Notes under the pieces: model-generated
The model's input: the letters and a program-made list of their open reading frames with translations, nothing else
Told to the model about the DNA's origin: nothing
The model's database searches: none
Translations under genes and position numbers: made by a program
Part shown: positions 38,501-46,563 of the stretch, in pieces
How the letters are laid out: each line of letters begins with the position of its first letter
Numbering within the stretch: position 1 is the stretch's first letter
NCBI GenBank assembly: GCA_013214355.1
Contig: JABSSL010000081.1
Span: 43,616-107,615 of the forward strand
Length of the DNA stretch: 64,000 nucleotides
Source: Saprospiraceae bacterium
Lineage (GTDB): Bacteria; Bacteroidota; Bacteroidia; Chitinophagales; Saprospiraceae
Direction of reading: 5' to 3'

Positions 38501-38691
38501 ACCAGCAACGAGGTGATTTCCCGCCTACGGATCAAGCTGAGGAAGTTCGCAAAGAATTGACAAAGGCTTTAGACAAAGAGTTACAAGATCTAGAAGTCTT
38601 GATCCAAGACAGGGTAAGCAAGATCAACGATGCACTAAAGCAAAAGGGCTTATCGGTACTGCAAGCTCCCAGCAAACAAGTCGTTAACTAA
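35542..38691 (+). CDS. secreted Asp-box/VPS10-like propeller protein (paralog 3)
   Basis: A 1049-residue protein with a signal peptide (cut after VLAQ, about residue 27). The propeller starts WRLVGPFRGGRS, with Asp-boxes throughout (RTQDGGNSW, RSTDAGKSW, RSKDGGETW, KSTDGGDNW, RSDDAGNTW, RSKDGGKNF, VSVDAGDNW, VTQDGGKTW, KTTNYGKTW, SFDDGDNW). A C-terminal sandwich includes FIWDMRYPGF. A helical tail of about 150 residues ends QAPSKQVVN. Closest relative in the window is 30743-33871. It is followed by the M20 hydrolase on the same strand (108 bp, with a hairpin), suggesting loose coupling. Confidence 0.86.
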   Translation: MMKLFTQCLLVLGLFLLLPSATPVLAQKTKSKATYEEDLYKGVKWRLVGPFRGGRSGTAVGVPGQPKLYYMGTAGGGVWRTQDGGNSWSCISDGYFGGSIGAVAVSESDPNVIYVGEGEQTVRGNVSSGWGMWRSTDAGKSWKHIGLKKSEHIGRVRIHPKNPDLVYVAAMGNLWKPNEERGVYRSKDGGETWEKILYESDKAGAVDLILDPNNPRIIYASTWQIKRNGYRMDSGGPGSHLWKSTDGGDNWTKLTDKEGLPKGTWGIVGVTVSPVNSERVWAIIEAEQGGVYRSDDAGNTWTKVNENRALRQRAWYYSRIYADPQDIDRVYVCNVSFWRSKDGGKNFESIRTPHGDHHDLWIAPDNNRRMVIADDGGAQVSVDAGDNWTTYHNQPTSQFYRVTTDNSFPFRIYGAQQDNSTIRIAHRSTGSTISERDWEPSAGGESAHLAPDPNNPEIVYGGTYKGYMMRRDHTTGQVRSTNVWPFNPAGSGAEVMKYRFNWNFPVTFSPHNPKKLYAGSNYLHVTYNEGQSWEVISPDLSRNDPETIKSSGGPLTQDNTGAEYYANIFAIQESPREEGVIWVGSDDGLVHVTQDGGKTWKNVTPPGSPKLNMMNCIDVHPTIDGGAYLAATHYKFGDYTPYLYKTTNYGKTWKLITNGIEPNHYTRAIRADKQRPGLLYAGTEWGMYVSFDDGDNWQPFQLNLPVVSIRDLHVRDNMLIAATHGRSFWMIDDLTPFHQLNDKIAASNFHLFKPKASYRMAGGGGWGGSNLTKEGENHPNGVMFHYYLKERSKDVNVKLDILEKDGTLIKSFKSKAKKRSERLVANKGGNRFIWDMRYPGFKEFPGMVLYSSPNRGPKAVPGVYMARLTVGDQSIEQEFEIIKDPRLPNTQQDFQNQFDFLTKVKDKVSEAHQAMVDIGTLRKDIKYLNNKVGKEESFSDIVEMTKALEKDMSVIENNIHMTKNKSRQDPLNFGIRINNRLAFLLADQQRGDFPPTDQAEEVRKELTKALDKELQDLEVLIQDRVSKINDALKQKGLSVLQAPSKQVVN

Positions 38692-38698
38692 GCAAGTG

Positions 38699-38740
38699 AG
38701 CGTGCTGCTGTTTGTTTTTTTACATAAACAGCAGCACGCT
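38699..38740 (+). terminator. hairpin terminator
   Basis: AGCGTGCTGCTGTTT pairs perfectly with AAACAGCAGCACGCT; the loop, not the tail, holds the T-run. It lies right after the third Asp-box gene. Confidence 0.7.
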
Positions 38741-38799
38741 AATTCCAAGATATTCCGGCGATATAATTCGTCCTCCAATTCTATTACCAGATACAACTT

Positions 38800-40404
38800 A
38801 TGAGAAATACAACAAAACAATACCTATGTCTGGGTTTCCTTTTACTCAGTACACTAGTTTTTGGTCAAGCACCGAAATACTCTGATGCGACCATCGCTAA
38901 ACTCAAGGAACAAGTAAGCAAGAAGATCGAAAAGCGAGCCAAAATGGCTCAAGTAATGGTAGATAAGGTGTTCAGTTTTGCAGAACTGGGCTTCCAAGAA
39001 TCAGAGTCTTCTAAATACCTTACCGACATCCTGAAAGAAAATGGCTTCAAAGTCGAATATGGAATCTCTGGCGTTCCCACCGCTTGGTGGGCAGTTTGGG
39101 GTTCCGGAAAGCCGGTAATTGCCGTGGGAAGTGACTTGGATTGCATTCCAAAAGCATCTCAACGGCCAGGCGTAGCCTATCATGATCCGATCATTGAGGG
39201 AGCTCCTGGACATGGTGAGGGACATAACTCAGGCATTCCCCTTAATATCTTAGCAGCTATTTCGACTAAAGAGGTCATGGAGAAAGAAGGTATTTCTGGC
39301 ACCTTAATCCTTTGGCCTGGGGTTGCGGAAGAATTAGTGGGGACCAAAGCCTACTTCACACGAGATGGTTATTTCGATGAGGTAGACCTATGCATTTTTA
39401 CGCACGTTTCTTCGAATTTCACCGTATCGTACGGACAAGCTCGAGGTACCGGTTTGATCTCTGTTGAATATACTTTTGAAGGCGAGGCTGCGCACGCGGC
39501 TGGCTCTCCCTGGAGAGGACGAAGTGCAGCAGATGCAGTAGAGCTTATGAATATTGGCTGGCAGTATGCTAGAGAACACACTAACCCGATTCACCGATCG
39601 CATTCAGTGATCAATAATGGTGGAGACCAGCCCAATGTAGTTCCTTCCAAGGCTTCGATATGGTATTACTTCCGACACGTAACCTACCCTGGTATCATGG
39701 AGGTCTACGAACGAGCCAATGAGATTGCAGAAGGGGCTGCCATGATGACCCGCACCAAAGTCTCGCGTAAAGTACTTGGTTCAGCCTGGCCCAGGCACTT
39801 CAATAAAGTGATTGCGGAAACTATGTATGAAAATATTAAGGAGGTCGGCCTGCCAGAATGGAGTAAAGCAGATCAAATCTTAGCTAAATCGCTACAAAGA
39901 GAGGTAAACTCACGCAGAGATACCAATGGTTTGGATACGAAACTAGATACTATTGGTATGCCCGTTGTTCGCCCGGTAAGTGGTGGCTCTGATGATATTG
40001 GTGATATCTCATGGAAACTTCCTACCGTAACCATGCGTTTTCCTTCTAACATCCCTGGCTTACAGGGACACCATTGGTCGAATGCCGTTTCTATGGCCAC
40101 ACCGATTGCCCATAAAGGAGTCGTAGCAGGTGCGAGAGCTGAGGCCATGACCTTGTTGGATCTATTTACTAGACCAGAACTGGTAGAGCAAGCTTGGGAT
40201 TACTTCCGCAATGAACAAGGTATGAAGCAACAATACATACCTATGGTTACCAAAGATGACAAGCCGGCAATTTACCTCAATACAGATATTATGGAGGAAT
40301 TCCGCCCTCAGTTGGAGAAATTCTACTACGATGAAACCAAGTATGACTCTTACCTAGAGCAGCTAGGGGTTGAATATCCAACGATTAAAACAGAGAAGAA
40401 ATAA
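38800..40404 (+). CDS. exported M20-family amidohydrolase (AbgB-like)
   Basis: A 534-residue protein with a signal peptide (LLLSTLVFGQ, cut near residue 22). It follows the M20D/aminobenzoyl-glutamate hydrolase pattern: metal-site segments GSDLDCIPK (110 on), GAPGHGEGHNSG (135-146), WPGVAEELVG (E177, E178 catalytic/metal), and the dimerisation 'lid' near GEAAHAAGSPWRGRSA. The usual Cys of GHGCGHN is Glu140 here. A C-terminal extension includes QQYIPMVTKDDKPAIYL. Substrates in the family are N-acyl or peptide amides. It follows an Asp-box gene and is probably periplasmic. Confidence 0.88.
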   Translation: MRNTTKQYLCLGFLLLSTLVFGQAPKYSDATIAKLKEQVSKKIEKRAKMAQVMVDKVFSFAELGFQESESSKYLTDILKENGFKVEYGISGVPTAWWAVWGSGKPVIAVGSDLDCIPKASQRPGVAYHDPIIEGAPGHGEGHNSGIPLNILAAISTKEVMEKEGISGTLILWPGVAEELVGTKAYFTRDGYFDEVDLCIFTHVSSNFTVSYGQARGTGLISVEYTFEGEAAHAAGSPWRGRSAADAVELMNIGWQYAREHTNPIHRSHSVINNGGDQPNVVPSKASIWYYFRHVTYPGIMEVYERANEIAEGAAMMTRTKVSRKVLGSAWPRHFNKVIAETMYENIKEVGLPEWSKADQILAKSLQREVNSRRDTNGLDTKLDTIGMPVVRPVSGGSDDIGDISWKLPTVTMRFPSNIPGLQGHHWSNAVSMATPIAHKGVVAGARAEAMTLLDLFTRPELVEQAWDYFRNEQGMKQQYIPMVTKDDKPAIYLNTDIMEEFRPQLEKFYYDETKYDSYLEQLGVEYPTIKTEKK

Positions 40405-40420
40405 AAATACACTTAGATAG

Positions 40421-40453
40421 TAAGTAAGGAGATTGAATCGATCTCCTTACTTA
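40421..40453. terminator. hairpin between M20 and HD genes
   Basis: TAAGTAAGGAGAT pairs perfectly with ATCTCCTTACTTA around TGAATCG. U tract is poor, so it may be a terminator or an mRNA-stabilising stem. Confidence 0.55.
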
Positions 40454-40466
40454 AAACCCAAAAAAC

Positions 40467-41006
40467 ATGTGGAATCCTGACCTTTATCAAAAGACACTCT
40501 CTTTTGCCAATCACGCCCATCGCGAACAAAAACTTCCTGGCAGCGATCTTCCCTACCTAGCCCATTTATGTAATGTTTGTATGGAAGCGGTCCATGCAGT
40601 CCTGCAATCCAGAACCGAAGATATTAATCTGGTCATGCAATGCGCCCTATTACATGATACGATAGAAGATACCGATCTAACTTATGAAGATGTAGAAAAG
40701 GAATTTGGCAAACCCGTGGCAGATGGAGTATTGGCACTTACAAAAGATGTAAAGCTAGAGAAACGACTGCAGATGTCAGATAGCCTAGAACGAATTCTTC
40801 AACAACCTCCTGAAATCAGGATTGTTAAGATGGCAGATCGCATCAACAACCTTTCCAGACCACCCCACTATTGGACCAAAGAAAAGAAAATGAAATATCA
40901 AACCGAGGCTCGATTAATCCTGGATACTTTAGGAGGAGTCAACTCATTTATAGAGACTAGACTTAGCAATAGAATAGATAAATACACTCAATACATTAAG
41001 GACTAA
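40467..41006 (+). CDS. MESH1-like HD-domain (p)ppGpp hydrolase
   Basis: A 179-residue single-domain HD hydrolase of the RelA/SpoT-type hydrolase or MESH1 class. H33 (PYLAHLCNV), H63-D64 with E67-D68 (LLHDTIEDTD) and the later KMADRINNL with its Asp form the Mn site. Length matches small alarmone hydrolases. These cleave (p)ppGpp to GDP/GTP and pyrophosphate, ending the stringent response; the family role is established, its use here is inference. It overlaps the convergent GNAT gene by 11 bp. Confidence 0.9.
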   Translation: MWNPDLYQKTLSFANHAHREQKLPGSDLPYLAHLCNVCMEAVHAVLQSRTEDINLVMQCALLHDTIEDTDLTYEDVEKEFGKPVADGVLALTKDVKLEKRLQMSDSLERILQQPPEIRIVKMADRINNLSRPPHYWTKEKKMKYQTEARLILDTLGGVNSFIETRLSNRIDKYTQYIKD

Positions 41007-41613
41007 CTCGCCATTTCTCAAAAAATGAATAACGATCTGTTGATAAATAGTCCTTCAAATTAGAAGTGAACCCTAGTTTTTTCAACACGCCGATAGAAGC
41101 CTCATTATTCGGGAAGGTATACGCAATAATACGGTCTATCTCCTTGAAGTGCTCAAACACATATTCAATCTGGTGAGCAATGGCTTCCGAGGCGAAACCA
41201 TTCCGGCGAAATGGTTTTCCGATCGAAAAACCGATGGTGCATCGTTTATACTTCTCATTGGCCTTCTCCCTACTCAAATCAAATAAGTGCAAGACACCAA
41301 TAGGTTGGTCCTCCCAATAAATGAGCCAATCGAAAGCACCTCGCTTGGGAGAAAATTTGGCAAACTCACGAAGGTCCACGACGTAGATTCCGATCTTCTC
41401 TTTTTCTTTAAATTCCAAATTGATGAAAGGATTATCTTCTTCTGCAAAGAGCTCATGCAGAATCTCATAGTTGTCATAATCTAGAGGTTGATATTGGAGT
41501 CTGGCAGAAGGTAAAAGTGGAGGAAAGTTGAAGAATGGCCTAGCCTCCTCTCGTCGCATCGAACGATAGAAGGCTATTTTATCTTGCATTTTTTGACTCA
41601 ACTGCTGTTTCAT
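40996..41613 (-). CDS. RimJ/RimL-like GNAT acetyltransferase
   Basis: A 205-residue GNAT of the RimJ/RimL/ribosomal-protein type. The acetyl-CoA loop is GFSIGKPFRRNGFASEAI, followed by RIIAYTFPNNEASIGVLKKL, the standard N-S-x-x-V-x-x-K-L/G end. An N-terminal EILHELFAEEDNPFI segment is also typical. The target (protein N-terminus or small molecule) is unknown. Its 3' end overlaps the HD gene by 11 bp in convergent orientation. Confidence 0.88.
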   Translation of the reverse strand: MKQQLSQKMQDKIAFYRSMRREEARPFFNFPPLLPSARLQYQPLDYDNYEILHELFAEEDNPFINLEFKEKEKIGIYVVDLREFAKFSPKRGAFDWLIYWEDQPIGVLHLFDLSREKANEKYKRCTIGFSIGKPFRRNGFASEAIAHQIEYVFEHFKEIDRIIAYTFPNNEASIGVLKKLGFTSNLKDYLSTDRYSFFEKWRVSP

Positions 41614-41830
41614 GACGTCTGAATCATAGGACCAACGCCCTTCTTTAACTTCCCCAGGGCTTACTCAAAGGTAATTGCTTTTGACAGAGAAAAACAATGG
41701 GTCTGCCCATTTTTACCCTAAAAATATCGTCAAATATTCCACTTTAATTCGCTGAAAGCATTTTACGCAAGAGCTGCATCATTTGCACAAAAATGTTATT
41801 TTTACGCATTGAAACCCAATACGACCAAAA

Positions 41831-42307
41831 GTGAGCACTATACACCTATTCAAGGTAGAGGGTATCGACGGAGAGGAAATAGATTTTTCTGCCTTTAAAG
41901 GCAAGAAGATAATGGTGGTAAATGTAGCTTCAGAATGTGGCTATACTCCCCAATATCAACAACTGCAAGAACTCCAACAGGAGTTTAATGATAAACTGGT
42001 CATCGTTGGCTTCCCTTGTAATGATTTTGGAGGCCAAGAACCTGGCTCAGCCCAAGAAATACAAGCTTTTTGTAGCTTGAATTATGGTCTGACATTCCCC
42101 TTAACCCAAAAAATTACAATCAAAGGGGAATCAGTTCATCCCATATATAATTGGCTTCTTCATAAGTCCAACAACCGGGTTATGGATACAGAGGTAACCT
42201 GGAATTTTTGTAAGTATACATTAGATGAAGAAGGTCGATTAGTTGATTTCTTTCCTTCCGCTATTAGTCCATTCGATGACGCGATTCTCGAATGGGTCCA
42301 AAACTAA
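41831..42307 (+). CDS. thioredoxin-dependent glutathione peroxidase
   Basis: A 158-residue Cys-type glutathione peroxidase. C36 in SECGYT replaces Sec, Q69 is in GFPCNDFGGQEPG, and W/N are in VTWNFCKY. C81 in FCSLNYGLTFP fits the resolving Cys of thioredoxin-dependent GPx, so peroxide is probably reduced via thioredoxin; that is inference from the family. The start is GTG at 41831; the next in-frame Met (residue 28) is too deep in the fold. Cytosolic, single-gene. Confidence 0.92.
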   Translation: MSTIHLFKVEGIDGEEIDFSAFKGKKIMVVNVASECGYTPQYQQLQELQQEFNDKLVIVGFPCNDFGGQEPGSAQEIQAFCSLNYGLTFPLTQKITIKGESVHPIYNWLLHKSNNRVMDTEVTWNFCKYTLDEEGRLVDFFPSAISPFDDAILEWVQN

Positions 42308-42371
42308 GAATATCATATTCATAGATTGCTCGCAGGTCTGGCATTTGTAATGTAATGGCCCTAGCTGTCTT

Positions 42372-43505
42372 ATGAGCTTAGCAAAAGCATACGGACAAGT
42401 TGAAGTAAAAGGCCTCCTGCACCGCTTGGTTACTCAGGGGCGTCTTCCTCATGCCATGCTGCTATTGGGGCCAGCTGGTTCTGGAAAGTTAGCTTTAGCC
42501 GCTGGTCTCGCTCAATATATCCTATGCGAGGATAAAGGTCCAGATGGGCCTTGTGGCGTTTGCAGTGCCTGTCTTAAGGCCAGCAAGTTTATCCATCCAG
42601 ATATTCATTTCTCTTTTCCCACTGTCGGCACGAATGTCAAAAGTGATTCTTTTCTTCCTCAATGGCGATCCGCATTGGAGGACAACCCATACATGGAAGT
42701 CAATGACTGGCTACAGATCATAGGTGCGGAGAATAAACAAGGCAATATAAATAAAGAAGAATGCCTGAATATCATACGGAAACTAAGTTTGAAGACGTTT
42801 GAAGGATCGCATAAGATACTAATTATGTGGCTGCCGGAATACTTGGGTAAAGAGGGGAATCGACTCCTTAAACTCATTGAAGAGCCACCCGATCAAACGG
42901 TTTTTATTCTGGTCGCTGAACAACAAGAGTTGATCCTGAATACTATACTTTCTCGTTGTCAAGTAATAAAGGTCAGGGCCCTCCGAGATGATGAGATCCG
43001 AGATGCTTTAATCGACAAAAACCTGGCTGAGGCTGATAAGGCTGAAGCCATAGCTCAGCTGTCTGATGGCAACCTGAATGAGGCACTAAAGATGGCTCAA
43101 GAGAAAGAAAATGACAATGCAGCGCTCTTTTTGGAGTGGATGCGGAAATGTTACGTCGGAAATGGGGTGGAAATGGTAAAATGGGTGGAAAAGTTCGCCA
43201 AGTTAGGCAGAGAGAACCAAAAGCATTTCATTCGTTATGCGCTCCACTTTATGCGTGAATATATGGTGCTCAAGATGAGTAGCCACACACAAGTAAGATT
43301 GAGAAACCTAGAACTGAAAACAGCACAGAATCTACAAAAGGTAATCGAGTTCGATCAAATAGAGGGTATTGTTCAGCTATTGAATGATAATGCTTACTAT
43401 ATTGAACGAAATGCAAATCCTAAAGTACTGTTTTTGGATACATCGATACAGTTGAATAAAATATTAAAGCGGAAAAAAAGGGAGGTAAGAACGGCAACAA
43501 ATTAG
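42372..43505 (+). CDS. holB: DNA polymerase III delta' subunit
   Basis: A 377-residue clamp-loader AAA+ subunit. The Walker A-type loop is G33-P-A-G-S-G-K39; four Cys (C52, C61, C64, C67) in CEDKGPDGPCGVCSACLK form the zinc module; a LSRCQVIKV segment holds the SRC motif. A C-terminal alpha-helical collar region follows. It helps load the beta clamp at replication forks. ricT follows after 123 bp, an arrangement common in Bacteroidota. Normal length for the phylum. Confidence 0.92.
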   Translation: MSLAKAYGQVEVKGLLHRLVTQGRLPHAMLLLGPAGSGKLALAAGLAQYILCEDKGPDGPCGVCSACLKASKFIHPDIHFSFPTVGTNVKSDSFLPQWRSALEDNPYMEVNDWLQIIGAENKQGNINKEECLNIIRKLSLKTFEGSHKILIMWLPEYLGKEGNRLLKLIEEPPDQTVFILVAEQQELILNTILSRCQVIKVRALRDDEIRDALIDKNLAEADKAEAIAQLSDGNLNEALKMAQEKENDNAALFLEWMRKCYVGNGVEMVKWVEKFAKLGRENQKHFIRYALHFMREYMVLKMSSHTQVRLRNLELKTAQNLQKVIEFDQIEGIVQLLNDNAYYIERNANPKVLFLDTSIQLNKILKRKKREVRTATN

Positions 43506-43628
43506 CGATAAATAGATAGGGCTACAACCCAACTTTCGTAGCCACCGAGGTGTTAAAGAAAATAACCCATGTAGGGATATTTCACCTAAACAGTATAGCG
43601 TTCTGCCTCTTTAAAAAATATTGAAAAG

Positions 43629-45005
43629 ATGGGATGTTTAGGATGTTCAGTAGAAATAGAAAATGGCAAGCCTAAAGGATGTAAAAGCAATGGAGGCTGT
43701 GGGTCCGGCGGATGCAATAGAATGAATACCTACGATTGGATCTCAACAATGGACATTGAAGATGCTGATCCGTTTGAACTCGTTGAGGTTAGTTTTAAGA
43801 ATGGCTCCAGAAAAAGCTTTTACAAGAATGAAGCCAACCAGAAAGCGATCACTGGTGATATGGTTGTAGTGGAAACCGGAACGGGCTACGATATCGGTAG
43901 AGTTAGCCTTTCTGGTGAACTGGTTCGTTTACAAATGCGGAAGAAGAAAGTGGATGAAGAATCGGTAATGCACGGTATCATCCGCCTGGCTAATGAACGT
44001 GACATGGAACGCCTTAATGAGGCGAGAATGCAGGAGAACAAGACCATGGTCAGATCAAGAGCCATTGCCAGAACCCTTGGTTTGGAAATGAAAATTGGAG
44101 ACGTTGAATACCAAGGGGACAAGAGAAAAGCTACCTTCTATTACACAGCGGATGGCCGGGTAGACTTTAGAGAATTGATCCGACACTATGCAAAAGAGTT
44201 CCGCGTGAAAATTGAAATGCGCCAGATCGGAGCTCGACAGGAATCCGCCCGTATCGGAGGCTTAGGGTCCTGCGGACGTGAACTGTGTTGTTCAACTTGG
44301 TTGAGCGATTTCAAATCCGTATCAACAGCCGCAGCTAGATACCAGAACTTAGCCATTAATCAGTCTAAACTATCTGGGCAGTGTGGTCGATTGAAATGCT
44401 GTTTGAACTATGAGCTGGATTCATACTTAGATGCTTTGGATGCTTTCCCAAAACATGCCGAAAAGATAGAAACAGATCTGGGGACAGCGACCCTAATGAA
44501 AACAGATATCTTCAAGGGCTTACTTTTTTACTCTTATCAAAATGAAAACTATCGAGGTAGAATTGTTTCCTTGACGGTTAATCAGGTTAAAGATCTACTG
44601 ACTCGAACAAAATCTGGCGAGAAAATATTTGACTTAAGCGTACATGAGACGATCAAGACAGTCGAAAATGAGGAGATGGATTACGAAGATGTAACAGGTG
44701 TGATTGAATTACCCCCAGAGGAGAAGAAAAGAAAGAATAAAAAACGTAGAAAGCCTAAGCCCAAAAACAAGGGTGCCGCTAATAAGAATAATCAGAACAA
44801 AGGGTCACAAAACAAGAATACCCAAAACAAAAACACGCAGAATAAGAACACACAAAATCAGAAGAAAAAAGCGTCTGGAACGGCCAATAATAAAACAGAA
44901 GATAATAAAGGCAACGCCAACAAATCTAAGCCAAACTTCAGAAAAAATAAAAGAAGGGGGCGAGGACCAAGAAACAACAACAATAACAACTCTAATAAAA
45001 AGTAA
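43629..45005 (+). CDS. ricT: RicT/YaaT-family PSP1 protein
   Basis: A 458-residue protein with a PSP1 domain (about 60-270). The N-terminus carries five Cys (3, 6, 18, 24, 29) and the domain end has GSCGRELCC and GQCGRLKCC. The last ~100 residues are Lys/Asn-rich repeats (NKNTQNKNTQN), likely disordered and RNA- or protein-binding. In Bacillus RicT works with RicA and RicF on RNase Y-mediated mRNA processing through Fe-S clusters; the partners are not seen here, so only a general nucleic-acid-linked role is inferred. It sits downstream of holB and upstream of lpd. Confidence 0.88.
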   Translation: MGCLGCSVEIENGKPKGCKSNGGCGSGGCNRMNTYDWISTMDIEDADPFELVEVSFKNGSRKSFYKNEANQKAITGDMVVVETGTGYDIGRVSLSGELVRLQMRKKKVDEESVMHGIIRLANERDMERLNEARMQENKTMVRSRAIARTLGLEMKIGDVEYQGDKRKATFYYTADGRVDFRELIRHYAKEFRVKIEMRQIGARQESARIGGLGSCGRELCCSTWLSDFKSVSTAAARYQNLAINQSKLSGQCGRLKCCLNYELDSYLDALDAFPKHAEKIETDLGTATLMKTDIFKGLLFYSYQNENYRGRIVSLTVNQVKDLLTRTKSGEKIFDLSVHETIKTVENEEMDYEDVTGVIELPPEEKKRKNKKRRKPKPKNKGAANKNNQNKGSQNKNTQNKNTQNKNTQNQKKKASGTANNKTEDNKGNANKSKPNFRKNKRRGRGPRNNNNNNSNKK

Positions 45006-45078
45006 AGCCGTCTCGAATGCTGTTCACTGTTTGTATGATATTCCGTACAAAGGCATCGAGCAATAAAATTAAATCTTC

Positions 45079-46482
45079 ATGAAGTATGATGTTACCGTCA
45101 TTGGATCAGGTCCTGGCGGTTATGTAGCAGCCATCAGATGCGCACAATTAGGTTTAACTACTGCAATCATCGAAAAATACAATACCCTTGGTGGCACTTG
45201 CCTCAATGTAGGTTGTATTCCTTCTAAAGCGCTACTCGACTCTTCTGAGCATTATCATAATGCAAAAGAAAAATTCACTGAGCACGGTATTGATCTTACC
45301 AATCTTAAGGTCAATATGCCGCAGATGATTAGTCGGAAAGATGCAGTAGTTGCACAAACTACAAAAGGAATTGACTTCTTAATGAAGAAGAACAAGATCA
45401 CCGTCTTCCACGGCCATGGCTCCTTCATCGATGCCAACAACATCAATGTTGCTAAAGCAGATGGAAGCAACGAAACGATCGAAACAGATAAAGTAATTAT
45501 CGCTACAGGTTCCAAGCCGACTACACCTGCCGCCTTTAACTATGATAAGAAGAGAGTAATAACTTCGACAGAGGCCCTAAATATTCAAGATGTTCCGAAG
45601 AGCATGGTAATTATTGGAGGTGGAGTTATCGGACTGGAGTTAGGCTCTGTATACGCAAGACTAGGAACGGAAATTCATGTAGTGGAATACATGGATAGAA
45701 TCCTTCCGACCATGGATAAAGACTGTTCCAAAGAACTAACTCGCGCCATGAAAAAACTGGGTGTGAAATTCCATGTCAAACACATGGTTACAACAGTCAA
45801 AGCCAATAAGAAAAGTGTTACGGTAGAGGTTCAGAAGAGAGATAGCGAGGACACCTTCAAACTTAACACAGATTACTGCTTGGTAGCGATCGGACGTCGT
45901 GCTTATACCGATAAGCTCGGCCTAGATAAAGTGGGAATACCTACTGATGAAAAGGGTAGAGTAGAAGTAGATGCCCATTTGCAGACCAATATCCCTGGCA
46001 TTTATGCTATCGGAGATGTGATCAAAGGTGCGATGTTAGCTCACAAAGCGGAGGAAGAAGGTGTATTTGTGGCAGAAACCATCGCCGGTCAAAAACCACA
46101 TATTGATTACAATCTGATTCCTGGTGTCGTTTATACTTGGCCAGAGGTTGCTGCTGTTGGTAAAACAGAAGAGCAATTGAAAGAAGCCGGAGTGGCTTAT
46201 AAAGCTGGCAAATTCCCATTTAAAGCCCTGGGCCGTGCTAGAGCGAGTATGGATACAGAAGGGATGGTCAAAGTACTTGCGGATGCCAACACTGACGAAA
46301 TTCTTGGTGTACATATGGTCGGACCTCGCACGGCTGATATGATTGCAGAAGCAGTAGCCTTAATGGAATTCCGAGCCAGTGCAGAAGATGCTTCCCGCAT
46401 GAGTCATGCGCACCCTACTTATACCGAGGCCTTTAAAGAAGCTGCCTTGGCTGCAACGGAAGACCGAGCGTTGCACATCTAA
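45079..46482 (+). CDS. lpdA: dihydrolipoyl dehydrogenase (E3)
   Basis: A 467-residue FAD-dependent disulfide oxidoreductase. N-terminal FAD loop VIGSGPGGYVAA, redox pair C41-LNVG-C46 in GGTCLNVGCIPSK, NAD-binding IIGGGVIGLELGSVYARLG, and C-terminal HAHPTYTEAFKEAA with the catalytic His-Glu pair. It reoxidises lipoamide in pyruvate, 2-oxoglutarate or branched-chain dehydrogenase complexes. There are no E1/E2 genes nearby. Terminator immediately after. Full length. Confidence 0.96.
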   Translation: MKYDVTVIGSGPGGYVAAIRCAQLGLTTAIIEKYNTLGGTCLNVGCIPSKALLDSSEHYHNAKEKFTEHGIDLTNLKVNMPQMISRKDAVVAQTTKGIDFLMKKNKITVFHGHGSFIDANNINVAKADGSNETIETDKVIIATGSKPTTPAAFNYDKKRVITSTEALNIQDVPKSMVIIGGGVIGLELGSVYARLGTEIHVVEYMDRILPTMDKDCSKELTRAMKKLGVKFHVKHMVTTVKANKKSVTVEVQKRDSEDTFKLNTDYCLVAIGRRAYTDKLGLDKVGIPTDEKGRVEVDAHLQTNIPGIYAIGDVIKGAMLAHKAEEEGVFVAETIAGQKPHIDYNLIPGVVYTWPEVAAVGKTEEQLKEAGVAYKAGKFPFKALGRARASMDTEGMVKVLADANTDEILGVHMVGPRTADMIAEAVALMEFRASAEDASRMSHAHPTYTEAFKEAALAATEDRALHI

Positions 46483-46506
46483 AAGATACTAACATACGAT
46501 AGATAC

Positions 46507-46549
46507 ATCCCATAGGTCGATTCATTTCGCCTATGGGATTTTTTTTCTC
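46507..46549 (+). terminator. terminator after lpdA
   Basis: ATCCCATAGG pairs with CCTATGGGAT, followed by a run of eight T. Classic intrinsic terminator. Confidence 0.9.
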
Positions 46550-46563
46550 AATAAGCACTGATC

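Noticed and set aside
20171..38691. glycoside hydrolase or sialidase identity of the Asp-box proteins
   Set aside because: The Asp-box is structural. No sialidase Arg triad or Tyr/Glu nucleophile set is visible, and the overall pattern fits VPS10/sortilin-like propellers.
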